From the NCBI GenBank assembly GCA_033439765.1, contig JAULSN010000003.1, forward strand, positions 992,001-1,056,000: a stretch of DNA of 64,000 bases. The letters run 5' to 3'. The first letter of the stretch is position 1. Each line of letters opens with the position of its first letter. The notes under the pieces are model-generated. The model did not search any database. It was not told the DNA's origin and was given only the letters and a program-made list of their open reading frames with translations. Origin of the DNA: Lasiosphaeria ovina. Its lineage: Eukaryota > Ascomycota > Sordariomycetes > Sordariales > Lasiosphaeriaceae. Below are positions 50,360-61,035 of the stretch, piece after piece. The translations under genes were made by a program, and so were the position numbers.

Positions 50360-51632
50360 CAGACGACCTCACCCCAACCACACGAAATGCGTTGGCGAGT
50401 CCCGGGCCTGTTCCAGCGCCTCGAGGTCGTCCAAGATGGTCTCGCAGTAGTGCGAATCTGTCTGCGCCAGCTCGCAGATGTCGGCCAGTGACGCGGTGCG
50501 AGCCTGGGTCGACAAGTACATTGTTTTCTGAAATATCCCAGTGGTAGAGCATTGTGTCGCGCGGGCCGAACGGTTTTGCGGTGACGGTGTTGACGAGGCC
50601 CGCGACCCGTGCGAGCCGCGCCGATGTCGCAGAGAATTGGTTGCGTGGTTTCCCGCCGGGCAGCGCGAGGCGGTAGCGCAAGGATTCGAAGTCAACGGCT
50701 GAGTTCTCTGTCACGGTTGGCGAGGTTAGGAGGGTAGCGTAGTTGGTTTCGAGGCGCTGGAGCCGCGCTGCGGTGGCGCCGTCGCCCTCACCGTCGCTCT
50801 CGGGAGTTTTGTGGATTTTCAGCTTGCGCACCTCGTCGTCGACGGCATCGATGACTGCTCGGAGACGCTGCCGGGGATCAGAGACCTCGGCGCCGAAGCA
50901 GTCAACAAAGGAGGACCGGATGAAACTGTGGAGGTCGCCAAAAGGGCCCCGCTCGTGGTGATAGTCGTGTCGCCAGTCGCCGTGAATTACTGAATAACCG
51001 GGCGGCCAAGCTGCAACTTGCCATCAGCACTACCATGATCGAAATAGAAGCTGCCAATGGAGCCGAAGCGGTGCCGAGAGAGCTGGTCGACCCATTCGGC
51101 GACGGTGCGGGCGACAGCGAGCCGCTCGTCCAAGGTGAGCTGGTCGACGACGGACCGGTAGGGCACGCCGGGTAGCCTCTCTCTCCATCAAGATCCACTC
51201 GTATCCGAGCTCGTTCTCAGCCGAAGAATCAAAGGCGAGCACTCTCGGCGCCGGAATACTGGTGTTGTTGTCGCGGATGAACTGAATGGTGGCCACCTCG
51301 GCCTCGGTTTTGAACCAAGGGTACACTGGCAGGCAGACCCGAAAGATGAACTCATCGCCACGGTCCTTATCCACGACCAAGAACACCTGGTTCCACGTCC
51401 CCTGGGCGAGAAAGTCAACCTCGAGAGTGTGACCGGCGAGGTAAGAAGCAAGCACGATTTTGATCTTGTCGACTTCGGGCTGGCCGTCTAGCCATTCGGC
51501 TTCGGGGCTCCCTCCTGGTTCACCGGCCCAGAGCATTTTGCCTTGTTGTAGCTTCGTTAGCGCACCGTGCGGTAGCGGGGGCCCTTTGGCCGATATGGCG
51601 CGAGGCCGCAAGCAATTTGACTGCATCGTCAT
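50360..51632 (-). pseudogene. APH-family phosphotransferase, multiply disrupted
   Basis: ATG 51632 opens a fungal aminoglycoside-phosphotransferase-like (kinase-fold) protein: FLAQGTWNQVFLVVDKDRGD, FRVCLPVYPWFKTEAEVATI, PRVLAFDSSAENELGYEWIL. Near 51185 the frame shifts and continues as VPYRSVVDQLTLDERLAVAR and FGSIGSFYFDHG, reads an in-frame TAA at about 50990, then FTATGDTTITTSGAPFGDLH. The Brenner motif follows as MLYHWDISENNVLVDPGSHR, where H-x-D-x4-N is intact. Similarity ends shortly after, near 50480, where the DWE (DFG-equivalent) segment should be. At least one shift, one stop and a lost C-terminus make it a pseudogene. Its 3' end approaches that of the MFS remnant on the other strand. 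Confidence 0.82.
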
Positions 51633-52618
51633 AATTAATTACTCAAAGTAATCATCAATTGGCGTGTCTTCTGTGCGGCTCTTCGTGGAATACCCGGTTC
51701 GTCCTGGTCTTCGTCCTGGCGGAAGGATAGGATTGTACCAGCACTGGGATTGAGGTGCAGTGTTCTTAGTTTAGTAGCAATGTTACAAGGCAAGCAAGGC
51801 AAACCTAGGCAAACTGGTGCGCATTCCTTGCCTTAGTCAGCCTGCTACCCCAGGAAGGTACCTTCCCTCCAATCTACCTGGCATGTAAATCTTGGGCTGA
51901 ATCACTTATTTGCGTGCTTGGACACCTGCCTGCTGACTGCGTGGGTTATCCGGAATACATGGCTAGCTATGCGGACACTTGCGCCAGATGTCCAACAACC
52001 TACGCTAGATATCCAACCACTTGCTCTAGCTGTCTAGCTGCAAACTTGGTATTTTAAAATACCTACGTAAGCTACCAAAATACCTATATAGGCTACTGAG
52101 GACCTGTTTTATTCATCTAGACACCTAACTACTATATATACCTCGGCTGGCCGAATATGTACCTGAACTGCTTGGATAATTAATATTGGGGCTGTAAAAT
52201 ATCTCAATCTAGTGCTGCCGCCCGGCCAAGCACCACGGCGGTGTCTAGCAGAAATGCACACTATGCTCATGGTTAGCAATCATGCCAGGGTGACGCATCT
52301 TCCTGGACCTCGCGTACACTAGCCAATTAGGTATCTCAAAGTTGAGTAAGAGGCAGATAGATAAGGTGGCTATTTCTTTGCTATTCTGGGCGTAATGAAG
52401 ACACGTTATCCGACAGAGGAGTGGACACACTGCCTTGCTGTGATGCTTGCCCGACTTGCGTGTACTAAACTCTGGGATGTGTTAAAGGGCGTGAGTATCC
52501 CCGTCTTCTCCTTGAGCTTGCTAGCCTTTGCCAGCCTTTTCAATCTTTTCACCAAAACAAGGTCAAATGGGAATCTGTCCGATGTTTCCAGCTACCAAAC
52601 CATCAGACGATAGCCACA
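51633..52618. other. Intergenic, 1 kb
   Basis: Short degenerate repeats of a TAGATATCCAACCACTTG-like unit at about 51985-52055. No gene seen. Confidence 0.45.
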
Positions 52619-53170
52619 ATGCCGCACAAAACGTCTCGCAAGGACAATAGGTGGCTGGGGAAGTTCATTGCATTCGTCGATGGGCTCGAAGGCGCCGTCT
52701 TTGACGACTGCAAGACTAGGAGCTCTGCAGGGACAGTTTTTCCGACAGGCCAGTGGAGCCAGAGCCACTACAGACTGGATATGCAAGGAGTAATTATGCC
52801 ATCCAAGGAGAAGCTGATTACCACTGTTGAAAAGGCCATTCCGCTGACTCATTTCATCCCTCTGCAGAACATAGACACGCCCGGCGGCATATACAGGAAC
52901 CTGCAGGTGCAGTCCCACAAGAACGCCTCCAGGGTATCTTTGAGAATCCAGAGACGCAGGGGGCCCACCGTGTCCTGCGTCTTGCTCTGCGTCAACTTTG
53001 GGCCGGAAGATGTGCAGATCTTCTATGAGACTGTCAGGGAGGCTCTGCACCAGGCTCGCGGCGAAGCCGAGACCGAGTGCAACGTCAGATACGTGGACTC
53101 TTACGGGAAGGACCCTTACGCGGGAAGAGTGGGAGTTGAAGTATGTGGCTTAGAGAGTTTCAAGGGTTAG
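52619..53170 (+). CDS. Orphan hypothetical protein, 183 aa
   Basis: ATG 52619 opens MPHKTSRKDNRWLGKFIAFV. The sequence is a mixture of charged and hydrophobic strands (THFIPLQNIDTPGGIYRNLQ, RVSLRIQRRRGPTVSCVLLC, EDVQIFYETVREALHQARGE) with no low complexity, no signal peptide and no membrane segment, which suggests a small soluble fold. The family is not recognised. It lies between decayed genes and the FHA-like pair at 53.9-56.7 kb. The four family motifs of the FHA-like group were looked for and are not present. No introns are needed. Confidence 0.6.
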   Translation: MPHKTSRKDNRWLGKFIAFVDGLEGAVFDDCKTRSSAGTVFPTGQWSQSHYRLDMQGVIMPSKEKLITTVEKAIPLTHFIPLQNIDTPGGIYRNLQVQSHKNASRVSLRIQRRRGPTVSCVLLCVNFGPEDVQIFYETVREALHQARGEAETECNVRYVDSYGKDPYAGRVGVEVCGLESFKG

Positions 53171-53889
53171 CTAGTTGCCCGATAATTGGATAGAAATTGA
53201 AAAGTCTACCTCAAAGACTTATTCTTCTCTCCCGATACAACAGTCGAATTAACTTCGTGTGGAATCTCAGGCTTTAATTATTGTATGGCAGTCCCAAAAA
53301 TAGCTGGCTAGACCTGGCACGAAGCTCCGTTAACCTGGGGGGCTTGTTGTGGGAGTTATAGCTGCTGTTGCCAGAGATCCAGGCATGCAGGCATCTGTTT
53401 TGTCTGTTGGCGTAGCGGCACACCGTTACATGACTAAAGGACTCAATTTAATGAAATTCCCAAGGTACCTCGATAAGCTTGGGGCTAATATTTATGAAAA
53501 TTATCTTCTAGTCCCGCTCAGAGCCCAGCTCTGTTAATTCACGATCAATATAATCTAACGCGATGAAGCGATAGAAGAATCCCCATCCTACACCATTTCT
53601 CCAGCAGAGTTGCTCAAGCTTTTCTCAACACGCTCACCCCCCCCCCCCCCCCCCCCCGGCCCCCCTCTTTCACATTTCCCTCCCCAAAAGAAACAAGAAA
53701 AGTAACAACTTCAAACTGCAGCCGTCCAACTGGCAAAATTTGGCCGAGCCCTAGATATCTGTCTTCTGGCTATTAGATGTCTTCTTTTTCGTTCGTTCTC
53801 TTTTCCATCTCTCGACAACCCAAGTCCCCGACCTCCAACTGGATTCCGAAAGCGCACAACTTCAGCCACCTCTTGTGATGTCTACCTAA
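53171..53889. other. Intergenic with C21 tract
   Basis: A run of 21 C at 53637-53657, followed by GG and more C. No gene seen. Confidence 0.6.
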
Positions 53890-54618
53890 TTAGTCCCAGA
53901 CCACGCTGAAAATGGCCAGCGTGGCCGTACCTCCGAGCTTGATCTCTACCGTATTATCGAAATCTTCCACCTTGATGATGTACTTATCGTCTTTCCGTTC
54001 TATTATCCCTTCAAGTCCCTCGAGTCTACTTGCCTCCATCCTAGTACTGAAACTTCCCGAGTCATCGTGAAGGACGAATTGGTTGTTCTCGAGATGGATG
54101 GAGCATTGGTTCTTTTCGTACTTGACCGGCGTGGGCTTTTCAAGCCTCATGCTGGGCGGGACGGGGATCCTATTGGGCTGGATCGCAGTTGCTGTTGGAT
54201 GGGCGGCGGGCCTAGGAGGCTGGCCCGTAGTTGCTGCTGGAGGGCGGGCGGGGCTAGGAGCAATACCCGTATTGGGGTGTTTGGTCATGGCTTTACTGAG
54301 GGCGAGGTTGCGTTCCTCCACCTTCTTGTGATATTCTGCGGTGGCGGCAGCGACCTCTTCAATGCTGGGAAGGATGATATCCTTCGAACTGTCGGACCCG
54401 AAGGATAATAACACACTCCCAGTCTTCTTGAGAGACGGCTTGACATGTATATACTGTTCCGTGCCATCAATGGTTACGTGTTTTTTATTCCGTTCAATGT
54501 CGCAGATTTCTCTCGCCGCTATAGTCTCTGGGTAGAGTTTGAAGGAACCTGGCAGCTTCGGGGGGGTCGCTCCGGAGATCTCCCCGCTCTGAGCCCCGGT
54601 AGTCTTGTGGGAAGTCAT
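53890..54618 (-). CDS. FHA-like family protein, copy I, intact (242 aa)
   Basis: ATG 54618, no introns. Motifs: FKLYPETIAAREICDIERNK (residues 26-45), VLLSFGSDSSKDIILPS (69-85), KYEKNQCSIHL (166-176) followed by QFVLHDDSG (180-188), and a terminal LAIFSVVW (234-241), so the protein ends on the last conserved strand. Unlike copy H, it has an 80-residue insertion (about 86-165) between the second and third motifs, partly helical (ATAEYHKKVEERNLALSKAM) and partly proline-rich. Such an insertion should form a loop outside the sandwich. It has no kinase part and no basic tail. It pairs with copy J: their 5' flanks are homologous. Function unknown; a phosphopeptide-binding role is only inferred. 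Confidence 0.8.
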   Translation of the reverse strand: MTSHKTTGAQSGEISGATPPKLPGSFKLYPETIAAREICDIERNKKHVTIDGTEQYIHVKPSLKKTGSVLLSFGSDSSKDIILPSIEEVAAATAEYHKKVEERNLALSKAMTKHPNTGIAPSPARPPAATTGQPPRPAAHPTATAIQPNRIPVPPSMRLEKPTPVKYEKNQCSIHLENNQFVLHDDSGSFSTRMEASRLEGLEGIIERKDDKYIIKVEDFDNTVEIKLGGTATLAIFSVVWD

Positions 54619-55270
54619 GTGAGCAACTACTGAGCACTGAAAACACGGGAAAAGTGTCTGGACATTTGGGCGGTTCGGGAGGTGTACAGTAGAATTGGAC
54701 GTTGAGTAGGGTAGCTAAAGAGGAACGAAGAGGCTGCCGAGAGAGCTGGGTAAGATACGGAGACTGGAATTGATGTCGGGAAGGCTAGGTACAAGGGGAA
54801 TTATGTACGCCAGAAGGCTCGCTCCTGAGGACAGTGATAATGCGGCACGACCTGGGCCCGGCCTGCTCTGGAACCCGTCGGCGTTTGGATTCAGTTGGCC
54901 CTCCAGCTTGCTCGTGTTGGTGCCCCAAAACACCACGGGCGTCGTCTCGTCTCCCCTGGCCTCTGTCGGGTGTCGACAATCCACGTACAGCGACGGGCCG
55001 AAGGCGGGTTGGCCACCCGGAAGAAAAGGCAAACAGGGCGGCACAGGCAGTTTCAAACATGGCCGGGCGTTGGGGGTTGGCATGCGTTGCCCGCTCACGG
55101 AATTTCGCAACCGACTCAGAGGTCTTTAAAGCCACAGAACAGTGGGGAATCTTTTTCCGCCTTGAGCCAACACTTGCGGAGAATCTGCCATGTACACTAC
55201 GCGGAAATGGAGACTGGCTTCCGCTGAGTGGACACGGTTGGTTTCAACTTGACGCAGAGTCGCAATGGTG
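54619..55270 (-). repeat. Segmental duplication, left copy (5' flank of copy I)
   Basis: Shares, in order with 56724-57510, GTGAGCAACTAC / GTGAGCAGCTAG, GAGGAACGAAGAG, GGCTACAAGG / GGCTAGGTACAAGG, AGAAGGCTCG / AGGAGGCTCG, GTTGGCCCTC, TTGCTCGTGTTGG / TTGCTTGTGTTGG, GGCACAGGC and GGAATCTTTTTC / GGCATCTCTTTC. Confidence 0.75.
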
Positions 55271-56152
55271 ACAACACCGCCGCTAGATGCGGCAAGCGGT
55301 GCAACCTCTTAGCGCCAAAACACGAGAGAGTCGGCACAGGAGCGGCAAATAAGGCAAAGTTGGGTGGTGCTTTGGCCCAACGGTCCAATCACATGCCTGG
55401 AAACTCAAAGAGGAGCTAAATTGAAACTTCGCTTGAATTAATACTCGAAATACACCTCCATCGGGGTTTGAAAGCTCAGTGCGCTCCAAGCAAGCCACCA
55501 CGTGACTGTCTGCCCGGTTAAAACCTGCGAGGAAGGTGACTTCCAACTCCCTGTACCCTGTCAAAATCCCCTGCAAAAGTACCTCTGGGTGCCCGGGCAG
55601 CCACGCTGGGTTCCGGGTCGTTATCAGCTTCTCCCCGACGTTCCGGCCGGCACGCCGAACCAAGTCGCGGCTTTCTTCTTACATTTTCCCGGGCCTGACT
55701 GCACGTGACAATCCCGTGACCATGAACACCATGCAACAAAGCCAAGGGCCAAAAATCCAAACTCCCCAAATCTCAAGAGGAAGCGCTCGTATCGTGTGGC
55801 CAGTAATTGTGTCGGGGAAAGGCACAAGATTGTGCGTGGATAAGGAAGACTTCGACAACTGTTAAAAGAATCGAGTTTCTACTGAAACACCAGTCCGAGC
55901 CTAGGTCTGCTAATTCACGCTCAATGCAATCGAATGCGACAGCCCCCCTTCATGCCCTTCCTCAACTGAGAGACCCTATAAAGCCTTACTTAACCCCCCT
56001 TGGAAAGATGATCTAATTACCTACTAAACCGAGATGGCCTCATCCTTCTTATGCTCCCAGTATAGCCTAGCCGGAAAACGGCCGGGTGAGGTCTCCCCAT
56101 AACTATCTCTATCTCTTCGGCGCCGGATTTAGGCCGTGGTGGGATGACGTAT
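54619..56152. other. Intergenic; 5' flank shared with copy J
   Basis: Bases 54619-55270 are homologous in pieces to 56724-57510 (see repeat entries). The frames at 54715-55271 on both strands are not supported. Nothing recognised at 55400-56152. Confidence 0.5.
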
Positions 56153-56723
56153 CTAATTACACGACTTTGCCAGTGCTTCGGGCTCAGCTACCCAACGTCT
56201 TTTCTGCACGTAGGAGCTACCCGTCTCCGATTCATAGTGGAATTTAAAGCTGACTCCCTTAATAGTGATTAAGCACTGGTTATCGGCATAATATGTCACC
56301 ATCTTGGGGAGTTCGGGGTCGCGAAGTGTTTGCTCCGCTACTTGATTGGCAGGTCTTTTTGCTATTTCGGCGTCCTTAGAGGCTACCGCAGTGGAGACGA
56401 TGGCTTTGACAGCCCCAAGATACCCATCGAAGCTGGGAAGGATAATGTGATTTGATTTGTTGACACCAAAGGATAGTAGTTTTTCTTTCTCGTTGGGTTT
56501 TAAATCGTGGGTAATATAAATTACTTTATGGGTCTTAGTTATATTAGTCTCGGGATTATTCACGTCGAGCAATGATATTAGGGAGGTTTTATTCTGTTCG
56601 ATGATAGCCATCGCCGCCGGACTCTTTTGGAATGAGGTAGAAGGAATCTGGCGACGTTATAGCGGCGGCCCCCATGGAGATCGATGGTCTCTGAGGCACG
56701 ATAGGACTGTTTTTAGAAGCCAT
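56153..56723 (-). pseudogene. FHA-like family copy J, frameshifted and short
   Basis: ATG 56723 opens MASKNSPIVPQRPSISMGAA and reads PDSFYLIPKES before the frame is lost at a GGCGGCGATGG run near 56616-56625. The family reading resumes one base over as AMAIIEQNKTSLISLLD, then KEKLLSFGVNKSNHIILPSF and YYADNQCLITI, matching copy I's FKLYPETIAAREICDIERNK, VLLSFGSDSSKDIILPS and KYEKNQCSIHL. The frame ends at 56153 without the LAIFSVVW strand that closes copy I, so the last part is lost as well. A one-base indel plus a truncated 3' end make this a likely pseudogene. TATATAG-like sequence near 56839-56845 (minus strand) may be the old TATA box. Confidence 0.75.
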
Positions 56724-57510
56724 GTGAGCAGCTAGCACTACGAATGCGGACAAAGTTTCTTGGCCTGGCGAAATGGGCAATATGGACAAAAGAACTGGAT
56801 GTAGATGAGCAGCGCGATCAACGAGGAACGAAGAGACTGGGTATATAGAGAGGTTGGCGAGATGCAGAGTTGCAGCAGAGTTGCAGACACTAAAAGGGTG
56901 CTGGGAAAGGAAGGCTACAAGGGGGGTTATATACATCAGGAGGCTCGTTATTAAGGGCAGTAGTGATGTAGCATCGTTTGTGTCCGGCCAGCCTTGAAAC
57001 TAGTTGCCGTTTGAAAATTGGAATGGGTCGGCTATAATTATGGGCCAAGCCCAGAAAGTGGCGATACTGTACTACAGGGCATTTGGCGGTTGGCCCTCTT
57101 GCTTGCTTGTGTTGGCTCGTGTTGGTAACACAAAACCCACCCTTCTGATCTCAAGGCGGGCCGGTCGTCCTGACAAAAAGACAGCCGGAGCGGCACAGGC
57201 CAGTTTCAAGCCGGGCTGCACGTTGGGAGTTGATGTCGTACGGATAATGGTGACAACGATGCCCCCAGCTTGTGTAACTCCCGTTAGTGAATTGAGGTCT
57301 CAACTCTCAGCTAATCAGAGGACAAGACACAAAAAGCGGACAACTGTGGGAAAAATGCCGGATCCACTTCTTCATGCGCACAGGCCCTGTGGCTTTGTGG
57401 TGCTACGCCGAAGGAATTAATCCACAGAGCTGTGGGGCATCTCTTTCACTTTGAACCAATGGGTACGCCTCGGAAATATGCTAATCGTGTCTGAGAGACA
57501 GTCGGTTTCC
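56724..57510 (-). repeat. Segmental duplication, right copy (5' flank of copy J)
   Basis: Homologous in pieces to 54619-55270 in the same orientation relative to the gene. The right copy has extra bases, including a GTTGCAGCAGAGTTGCAG duplication near 56870-56888. Confidence 0.75.
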
Positions 57511-58037
57511 ACTTGACTTCAGTGTCGTTGTGTGGCGCCCGTTGATGCGGCCCGTTGGTCAGCCAAGTTGTCATTTTCCGTCCCAAAAAAACAGAGAACG
57601 CCATGCCAATAGCAACCCGCGGGTCGAGACTCAGAAATCTGGGGGTCATAAAAGCTAATCTGGGTCGAAATCTGACCAAAAACTTAGTATTACTGCCGTG
57701 GACAATCCGGGGTCAGCTGGAATACTAGGAAAATGTCCCCAGATCTGACAGTGGTGACTATTCAAGTCGCAAATCATATCAAAAAAGCTACTTGTTTTTG
57801 TGCGAAGAGCTCGTTCTCTCCGACAGGCCACCACTATCCTTACTGGTGGTCCGTTGGTTCAGGCCAGCCTAGCCTATGACTCCCGGGGGTTCTGATTCAA
57901 TAATTACATCAGGCCCGATAAAATCCCAAATACTTTGACCATGATGCCGTCGTGTATGTGAACAACATAATGTGCCCCCCCTCCAACTCTCCCATCCAAT
58001 GTGTGGACCCGTAAAATGAGCCCGTGAAATGAGGTTC
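57511..58037. other. Intergenic, no gene seen
   Basis: Minus-strand frames 57446-57679 and 57869-58078 have no recognisable resemblance. This is the 3' flank of the DHA2 transporter. Confidence 0.5.
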
Positions 58038-59911
58038 CTAATGGCGGATATCCATCCAAGGTATGAACATGGTGACAAACAGCATCACGGCGCTCACACC
58101 GATACCCAGAATAAAGACGTTGTCGAGCGAAGTCGAATACGCCGCCAGAACGCCAGGGAGGTCGGCCTCACTGACAATTTTGCGGAAGCCAGTCGCCCCA
58201 GCCGCGATTATTTGCATGGCATTGACATTTGGCGCATCGACCGCCAGTTTCGATCTCAGTCCCTGGTAGAAGATGATGTTCGCCGCCGCCATGACGATCG
58301 AGCTCGAGAAGAACTGGAGAAAGATGAGAAACCCCAGGCTCATGGACATGTGCGTGGGATTGCCAGCTTGCAAGACCAGAGCTGGCTGTTAGGATCATAC
58401 AGATGTCAGCGATTGAGGTTCAGTGACGACCGGAAAACAAAAGCTCCATATACCATTTGTAGACCTATGCCTCTGCCAATTCCATTGAGAACCTGAAATG
58501 TGGCCCACAGTGACACTGGCGTTTTCGATCCCAGGGTTGAGAACAAGCCGTTGCTCAGGAGAAGGAATACAGCCGAGGCGCCGAGGTAGGGAGTGACGAA
58601 TCCCGTGCGTTCGACTGTTTTTGTGTATTATACATTAACAATTAGTTGCTCCTCCATCGGTGGAAAATATCACTTGATAAGTGCCGCTTACCAGCTATCC
58701 CCGACATGCCCGCAAATACGAGCTGGCTGAGAATGCTCGGCAAGATGGAGACGCCACTCATGAACGGGGATGTTCCCTTGATGGCCTGGAAGTAGATGGG
58801 CAAAAAGTACGCTGCCAGGAAGAGAGCGCAAAGCGAGAAGCTGCCCGTGATGGCACTCGACCAAACACTTCGCTCCTTGATCAGATGGACAGGGAACAGC
58901 GCTTCCTTTCCCTTGCGCCAGTTCCACAGCAGCCAGAAAACAAACGTTGCGCCCGAGCCGTAAAAGAGACCGATCACCGTCGCAGACTTCCAAGCCCACG
59001 TGCCGCTGCCGCCGCCCTGGAGAGCAAGCAAAAACATGGCTGCAGACGGCGCAAAGAGGGCGAAGCCCACGAGGTCCAGTTCGTCGTGGATGCGCCACAG
59101 GAAAGACCGCGTCAAGAGCTTGGGGACTGGGTCCGGGATGTCGACAGCACACAGGCCGACGGCAGCAACCAGACCAATGGGCAAGTTGAGGTAGAAGCAC
59201 CAGCGCCAAGTCGAGTACTCGGTCAGGGCTCCTCCAATGAGCGGTCCGCCAGCGATTCCAAGCTGCCCAACGCCCATGATCAAACCGGTGATGGACGGCC
59301 GGCGGTTCAGAGGGACAGAGTTGGCGACGATGGTCAGCGAGCCGTTCATGAGACCGGCCGCGCCCATGCCGGCGACAGCGCGGCCGCTGATGAACATGGC
59401 AGAGGATCTGGCAGCGCCGCAGACGGCGGATCCAGCCTCGAAGACGGCGAAGAAGGCAAGAAAGGCCCACTTGATGTTGATTTTGGTGTAGATCTTGCCG
59501 GAAAGCGGCTGGAAGGCGGCGCTGGCCAGCTGGTACACGCTAATGTACCAGCCAATGTCGTCGAGCGAGTGGAATTCGTCCGTGATTCGCGGGACCTGGT
59601 GTTGTGCTTGGTTAGTCAAGCACCTGGCAGGTAAGAAAGACACATTGAGCACGTACGGCAGTTGAGACAATCGACGTGTCGAGGTACATGAGGAGCACGA
59701 CAAACGTGACCGAGGCAATGACGGCCGCGAGCTTCCAGCCAGAAAGAGGCTGGTGCTCGCTGGTGCCGCCCACGGTGGTGTCCTGGGCGCTCGATTCGGG
59801 GTCAACAGCGCCGTCGGTATGCCGCACCGACGACCAAGCCGCCGATGGGATCAGCTCGATTTCGTCTTCAGTGAATCCGCGGGACATTGCGACGGCGACG
59901 ATGTGCGACAT
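58038..59911 (-). CDS. DHA2-type MFS drug-efflux transporter, 555 aa, 4 exons
   Basis: Exons 59911-59657, 59595-58692, 58614-58454 and 58385-58038 total 1668 bases and stay in frame. Introns: 59596-59656 (GTACGT..CCAG, CTAAC branch), 58615-58691 (GTAAGC..ACAG) and 58386-58453 (GTATAT..ACAG, CTGAC branch). Helix 1 is WKLAAVIASVTFVVLLMYLD followed by TSIVSTAVPRI. DDIGWYISVYQLASAAFQPL is the helix 2 region, and GRAVAGMGAAGLMNGSLTIV with NRRPSITGLIMGVGQLGIAG and GPLIGGALTEYSTWRWCFYL is the DHA2 antiporter signature region. About 14 helices are expected. Such proteins export drugs or secondary metabolites by proton antiport at the plasma membrane. It is divergent from the Zn2Cys6 regulator at 61036, a common regulator-transporter pairing. 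Confidence 0.93.
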
Positions 59912-61035
59912 GAGGTATCGGCGAAATGAGCGAGGTCAAATGAGTGTGGGTTGCCGGCAAGTCAAGTTGGTGCTCGCTCGCAAACGTGGTCGCGCAAGAC
60001 GAAGAATGGAAAAGTTGAGCGGGTCCGCTTCTTGTTTTGGCAGACGCGAGTGCACAGGGCGACCGGCGACGAGGGTCGGGAGCGAGCAGACGGAAAGAGC
60101 ACCTGCCTGCCTCCTGCCCTCGCACCTAGGAGCGATTCTGGGGTCCAGGCTCTACACCTTAAATCCGTGCGCCAATGTGCACTTCACTTTCACCTCACTA
60201 TATCCTCAGTCTTGAGATGGATCAAAAGGTCGCTGCCTCATGTAAATACAAACATACCCAACCCCTATCCATAATGTCTCTGAGTCGAGCCGAACGTTAC
60301 ACAAGGTAATCAACGATTAAATTGTTTGTGCATTTGCTCTTGCACCAGTCTGTCTGTAGACTGAGCTGGGGGAACCTGGGACTTGGCAGGCCGGAAATCA
60401 TATTTCGTCCCGACTCAGCGATGAATTTGGAAACTGAGAACAGCAAACTGCAAAACCCATGTTCCCCAGGAAACCGACAGACATGCTTGAAGATGTTGTC
60501 CGATTACGGTTTATTCGAACGTGGCCTTACCCTGCTTCGGTGGATTACACGCAATTGGTCACCCAGAGCTGCTGAGACCCCCACCTGACAAATGCAGCGG
60601 GATTCGGGATGCACAAAGACGCACGAATTCCGACGGGATTCAATATTGGCCCGTGTCCAGCCTCGCAGTCAATACAAATCCTGGCATGGCCCAGCTGACG
60701 CCGGATTCGAAAAACACAACATACATTTCTTGGCCGGAGTCTGTCTGCCTCGCACATCAACGAAACCCGCGATACCTTGGCTCTGGCCGCGGCGTCCTCG
60801 ATGTGCTGAATGAAGTAATACGCTCGCGCCACAGCCGTTTCTGCCATTCTGGGGTGTGGCCTGCTTCAAGCGGGGTTCGGTTCACAGCAGTGTCCGTACA
60901 GTACTGTACGGTACATACATTCATTTGTACGACGTGGCAATCCAAGACACCTGGAGGAACGCCCGGCTTCAACTCCGCTGCCCACCTCATCGCTACAGCT
61001 CAAAAAGCACAGAGACGCCGGCGTCCAAGGATCCC
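59912..61035. other. Shared divergent promoter region, 1.1 kb
   Basis: Lies between the DHA2 transporter and the Zn2Cys6 regulator. Frames here (for example 60521-61426) start within it but have no family resemblance upstream of 61036. It contains the palindrome at 60894-60911. Confidence 0.6.
60894..60911. promoter_or_regulatory. Perfect 18-bp palindrome, candidate Zn2Cys6 site
   Basis: CCGTACAGTACTGTACGG is its own reverse complement: two inverted triplets (CCG...CGG) separated by 12 bases, the form bound by dimeric Zn2Cys6 regulators. It lies 124 bases before the ATG of the Zn2Cys6 gene at 61036 and about 980 bases from the transporter ATG, so autoregulation is plausible. Confidence 0.55.

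Noticed and set aside
52619..53170. Assignment of the 183-residue ORF to the FHA-like family
   Set aside because: None of the four ordered family motifs is present despite its position next to copies I and J.
58681..59634. 317-residue plus-strand frame
   Set aside because: Antisense to exon 2 of the DHA2 transporter; starts without regular context and has an Arg/Gly/Asp-rich shadow composition.
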